DNA of 64,000 nucleotides from positions 1 through 64,000 of the forward strand of contig JADQBA010000024.1 in assembly GCA_016903675.1 (NCBI GenBank), given 5' to 3'. This document shows positions 60,894-64,000 of the stretch, one piece after another (the first letter of the stretch is position 1; the number at the start of each line of letters is the position of its first letter). Source of the stretch: Stigonema ocellatum SAG 48.90 = DSM 106950 (GTDB lineage: Bacteria > Cyanobacteriota > Cyanobacteriia > Cyanobacteriales > Nostocaceae). Under the pieces are notes generated by a model that was given only the letters and a program-made list of their open reading frames with translations, was not told the DNA's origin and did not search any database. The position numbers were made by a program, and so were the translations under genes.

Positions 60894-63575
60894 ATGGACC
60901 ATCCGCAATTCACAGGAGACAAACTGCATAACCCACACAACCAGCAGCCGGAGGAAAACTTCTCTGTTGGGTTCCTGCTTCAGATAATCAACGGTATAGC
61001 AGACCCGGTTTTCGTCAAAGACCGCCGACACTGCTGGGTGTTGCTCAACGATACCTTCTGTGATTTCATCAGGCATAGCCGAGAAGAACTGCTTGGCAAG
61101 TCAGACTATGACTTCTTCCCTCAACAAGAAGCCGATGTGTTTTGGGATACAGATGAACTGGTTTTCACAACAGGTATGACTAATGAGAACGAGGAGCATT
61201 TTACGGACGCTTGTGGTGTCAAGCATGTGATCTCCACAAAGAAATCTTTGTTTGTGGATGGGACAGGCAACAAATTTCTGGTGGGTACTATTCGAGACAT
61301 TACAAAGAACGTCACAAAGTATCAGCGAGTTGAAGCTGAATTGGGGCATTCCCAACAACTGTTGCAGTTCGCCTATGCAAAAATGGAAACTCTCGTCCTG
61401 GTACGGACTCAACAACTAGAACAAATTAACGAGGCGTTGCAGGCAAAAATTGCCCAACATGAGGAGACAGAGGCAGCCCTCAGGGAAAGTGAGAAAAAAC
61501 ACCTGAAGTTAGCACAGAATTTGCCAGGAATGCTCTACGTGTTTGTGCTCCAACCCGATGGCTCGATGTTCTTTACCTATGTTAGCGATGGTAGTTATGA
61601 AATATATGGACTGCCGCCAGAAGAGATTGAATTAGATGCTGACCTAATTATTTCCATAGTACATCCTAATGATCTTCAGGAGTTTAAGGAATCTATCGCT
61701 GTTGCTACTCAAACCTTACAACCTTGGCGCTGGGAGGGGCGAATAGTTCTCTCCTGTGGACAGGTGAAATGGATCAAAGGTGCTTCTCGCCCAGAAGTGC
61801 AAGCAAATGGTAATATCTTGTGGTACGGTGTGTTATTGGAAATAACGGAACGCAAACTAGCTGAAGAAGCCCTCAAGGAGAGTGAGAAAAAGTACCGTAA
61901 CCTAGTGGAAACCTCTCAGGACATGATCTGGTCGGTGGATACTCAAGCTCGCTATACCTTTGTGAATCAGGCGGTTAGACATATCTACGGCTATCAACCA
62001 GAGGAAATGATTGGTCGCCTGTTTACGGATTTTCAGCCACCAGAGGAGGTTGAGAAAGACTTAGAGGTGTATCACCGACTTTTAGCAGGGGAGTCAGTTT
62101 TAGAGTATGAGACAATCCATATTACCAAGGATGGTAGACGGGTGAATCTGCTGTTCAATGCGATCGCCTTACGCGACACTGAAGGGAATGTTTTAGGGAC
62201 AACAGGTACTGCTAGTAATATTACTGAACGCAAAGGAGTAGAAGAGACCCTGATTCGCAGTAATGCCTTCTTAAAAGCTCAACAGGAAGCTGCCCTCGAC
62301 GGCATTCTGGTTGTTGATGAAAATCGTATGATTGTATCATCTAATCAGCGTTTTGCCCAGTTCTGGCAAATTCCAGAGGCAGTGATCCAAACTAGAGACC
62401 AACGGCAAGTCATGGCATTAGTGCTCGACCAAGTGGAAAATGCCCAGGATTTTCTGGCTAAAGTGGAGTATCTGTACCAGCATCCAGAGGAAACGAGTCG
62501 TGATGAAATTGCCTTTAGGGATGGACGGATACTTGACCGCTATTCAGCACCAGTGCACTCACTAGCCGGAGATTATTACGGCAGGATTTCGTGTTTCCGA
62601 GATATAACTGAAAAAAAACGATCAGAAGAAGTCCTGAGAAAGTCAGAAGCTCGATTGCGCTTGCAAGCGAAAGAACTACAGCAAGCACTCTTACAACTGC
62701 AACGCACCCAAATTCAGTTAGTTCAAAGCGAGAAAATGTCCAGCCTAGGGCAACTTGTTGCGGGTATTGCCCACGAAATCAACAACCCAGTCAATTTTAT
62801 CTATGGTAACATTAGCTACACTAACCAATACGCCGAAGATTTGTTAAAATTACTGGAGCTTTACCAGCAACACTATCCTCATCCTGTGCTAGAAATCCAG
62901 GATTATCTGGAGGTCATCGAACTGGATTTTTTAAAGTCAGACTTGTCACAAATACTGAAATCGATGAAAGTTGGGGCTGAGCGTATTCAGCGCATTGTTC
63001 TTTCTCTGCGAACCTTCTCGCGCTTGGATGAAGCTGAGATGAAAACGGTTGATATCCATGAGGGTATCGATAGTACCTTAATGATTTTGCAAAGCCGCCT
63101 CAACGCTAATAATTGTCGCCCTGCAATTGAAGTTATTAAGGAATACAGCAACTTGCCCCCAGTAGAATGTTACCCTGGGCAACTTAATCAAGTATTTATA
63201 AATATTTTGACTAATGCCATTGATGCTTTAGAAGAGGGTGTGGGCATAGCCTGGGGTTTTAACCCCAAAGGGAGTGGGGAATCCCTTACTCCATCCATTT
63301 GGATTCGTACGGAAGTCGTTGAGCCAAATCGAGTGATAGTTCGCATTGCTGATAATGGACCGGGAGTGCCAGAGAAGGTTAAACAGCGGATATTTGACCC
63401 CTTCTTTACCACAAAACCCGTAGGGAAAGGCACAGGACTTGGACTTTCTATCAGCTATCAGATAGTCACAGATAGACACTGCGGCTCTTTGCAGTGTATT
63501 TCAGAACCAGGACAAGGTGCTGAATTTGTAGTTGATATTCCCCTGGCACAAGAATCTCAAACGCCTTCATCCTAA
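60894..63575 (+). CDS. Multi-PAS sensor histidine kinase
   Basis: 893 residues without membrane segments. Four PAS-type domains are visible: about 25-150 (ADPVFVKDRRHCWVLLNDTF), 200-325 (FFTYVSDGSYEIYG), 335-455 (DMIWSVDTQARYTFVNQAVR) and 465-580 (DGILVVDENRMIVSSNQRFA). The kinase core has MSSLGQLVAGIAHEINNPVN with His627 as phospho-acceptor, NILTNAIDALEE, RIADNGPGVP and FFTTKPVGKGTGLGLS. It is a close paralogue in the kinase core of the gene at 30649, which lacks the His. A short extra loop at about 63237-63290 (GIAWGFNPKGSGE) may come from repeat DNA. It lacks an adjacent response regulator. Confidence 0.9.
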   Translation: MDHPQFTGDKLHNPHNQQPEENFSVGFLLQIINGIADPVFVKDRRHCWVLLNDTFCDFIRHSREELLGKSDYDFFPQQEADVFWDTDELVFTTGMTNENEEHFTDACGVKHVISTKKSLFVDGTGNKFLVGTIRDITKNVTKYQRVEAELGHSQQLLQFAYAKMETLVLVRTQQLEQINEALQAKIAQHEETEAALRESEKKHLKLAQNLPGMLYVFVLQPDGSMFFTYVSDGSYEIYGLPPEEIELDADLIISIVHPNDLQEFKESIAVATQTLQPWRWEGRIVLSCGQVKWIKGASRPEVQANGNILWYGVLLEITERKLAEEALKESEKKYRNLVETSQDMIWSVDTQARYTFVNQAVRHIYGYQPEEMIGRLFTDFQPPEEVEKDLEVYHRLLAGESVLEYETIHITKDGRRVNLLFNAIALRDTEGNVLGTTGTASNITERKGVEETLIRSNAFLKAQQEAALDGILVVDENRMIVSSNQRFAQFWQIPEAVIQTRDQRQVMALVLDQVENAQDFLAKVEYLYQHPEETSRDEIAFRDGRILDRYSAPVHSLAGDYYGRISCFRDITEKKRSEEVLRKSEARLRLQAKELQQALLQLQRTQIQLVQSEKMSSLGQLVAGIAHEINNPVNFIYGNISYTNQYAEDLLKLLELYQQHYPHPVLEIQDYLEVIELDFLKSDLSQILKSMKVGAERIQRIVLSLRTFSRLDEAEMKTVDIHEGIDSTLMILQSRLNANNCRPAIEVIKEYSNLPPVECYPGQLNQVFINILTNAIDALEEGVGIAWGFNPKGSGESLTPSIWIRTEVVEPNRVIVRIADNGPGVPEKVKQRIFDPFFTTKPVGKGTGLGLSISYQIVTDRHCGSLQCISEPGQGAEFVVDIPLAQESQTPSS

Positions 63576-63585
63576 CTCTTCAGTG

Positions 63586-64000
63586 TTAACCGCCCAGTTG
63601 CTCAATTTCAGATGCCGACAAACCTGTTAACCTAACGACCTGTTCTACAGTCATCCCTGTTTGAAGGAGTTGGCGTGCTGTTTGCTGTAGCTGTGATTGT
63701 AGTTGTTGCAACTGAGACTCTGCCGACTCAGCCCTCTGACGTTCCTGTTCAGCCTTCTGACGCTCCTGTTCAGCCTTCTGACGTTCCTGTTCAGCCTTCT
63801 GACGTTCGTGTTCAGCAATTTCGGGAGGAGTTGGTAGCAATTCTCCCTGTATTGTCGCCCAGCGCAACCAAGTGGAATCAATACCTTTGTAGCTACCCTG
63901 CCAACGCTGCAATGCTAAGCCCAATGACTGACTCAGGAATTGGTTCTGCTCATTTGGAACTAGGGGTTGGTAAACTCCTTTTTGAAGAAAAAAACCAGCC
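63586..64000 (-). CDS. Uma2-family (DUF820) protein, C-terminal part (5' end outside window)
   Basis: The frame is open to the window edge; the visible part starts AGFFLQKGVYQPLVPNEQNQ. Cyanobacterial Uma2 proteins have a PD-(D/E)xK-like nuclease domain, followed in many by a charged coiled-coil. Here the C-terminus has about four copies of a seven-residue unit RQKAEQE (21-bp units at 63729-63815), then SQLQQLQSQLQQTARQLLQT, and a helix-turn-helix-like end TVEQVVRLTGLSASEIEQL. They are abundant, and their role is unclear. The start and catalytic residues are not visible here. Confidence 0.8.
   Translation of the reverse strand, partial: AGFFLQKGVYQPLVPNEQNQFLSQSLGLALQRWQGSYKGIDSTWLRWATIQGELLPTPPEIAEHERQKAEQERQKAEQERQKAEQERQRAESAESQLQQLQSQLQQTARQLLQTGMTVEQVVRLTGLSASEIEQLGG
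63729..63815. repeat. 21-bp tandem repeats in the Uma2 gene
   Basis: About four copies of CTGACGTTCCTGTTCAGCCTT with few changes (for example GCTCCTG and GTTCGTG variants). They code for a RQKAEQE heptad, extending the coiled coil by a fixed step. Confidence 0.85.

Noticed and set aside
1..64000. tRNA or rRNA genes
   Set aside because: Reading for T-loop patterns and rRNA landmarks gave no candidate; a tRNAscan-SE and Infernal run would settle this.

Overview
The window looks like the chromosome of a filamentous, probably heterocyst-forming cyanobacterium (Nostocales; a Scytonema/Tolypothrix/Calothrix-like genome is a reasonable guess, not proven). Reasons: the palindrome GCGATCGC (HIP1) and its core recur throughout. 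Intergenic DNA is full of heptanucleotide tandem repeats (CCCCACT, CTAACTC, ATTCGTA, TTTTGAC, ATTCAAA), the STRR type known from heterocystous cyanobacteria. The gene content is cyanobacterial: LdpA, the Ycf45/R3H ATPase, DUF3288, fused PyrF-PyrE, CIA30 protein and PAS/GAF kinases. No rRNA, tRNA, CRISPR array, complete insertion sequence or replication origin was recognised.

Layout. 1-5.5 kb is accessory. It holds the 3' end of a secreted haemagglutinin-like exoprotein and, 2.7 kb further on, a ~332 bp second copy of that gene's 3' end joined to fragments of a type I restriction-modification locus (hsdM, hsdS). An AlbA_2/ATP-binding regulator and a Panacea-antitoxin plus PemK/MazF-like toxin pair complete the block. 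5.5-11.3 kb has a TPR protein, an XPB-type helicase with its Bax1/DUF790 nuclease partner, and a PIN-type toxin-antitoxin pair. 11.4-24 kb is mostly core-like: fasciclin protein, tandem-domain histidine phosphatase, a dihydroorotase paralogue that has lost its metal ligands, a CrtISO-like oxidoreductase, MlaF/MlaD lipid-transport genes and clpC. 24.1-26.6 kb is a defence-like islet: an orphan nuclease-like gene and an overlapping AAA ATPase/DUF3226 pair resembling a split OLD nuclease. 26.8-40.3 kb has two AI-2E family transporters, pyrF-pyrE, a cytochrome b, a histidine kinase without its phospho-acceptor histidine, an AAA-GGDEF protein, a PAS-CRP regulator, an esterase and a YbhN-like membrane protein.

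41-46 kb contains an orphan acyl-CoA dehydrogenase, a response-regulator remnant, a VapBC pair, ruvC, yvcK and tsaE. 46.9-53 kb has a second, apparently competent dihydroorotase, lepB, ldpA and the ycf45-like gene. 53-57.4 kb is accessory again: an antitoxin-like/HNH pair, a short methylase-like fragment, and a LysR / haem-oxygenase-fold / PhzF group. 57.5-64 kb has a small membrane coiled-coil protein, an NAD(P)-binding/CIA30 protein, an alpha/beta hydrolase, a multi-PAS histidine kinase and the 3' end of a Uma2-family gene.

Two themes run through the window. First, selfish or stability modules are scattered singly: four TA-like pairs, a split OLD-like pair and a dead R-M locus. Second, short repeats are very active. 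They form several families of hairpin/MITE-like elements between genes, and the same repeat units appear in frame inside coding sequences (helicase, dihydroorotase paralogue, histidine kinase, YbhN-like protein, LdpA). Family calls are by eye; no database search or alignment was run.
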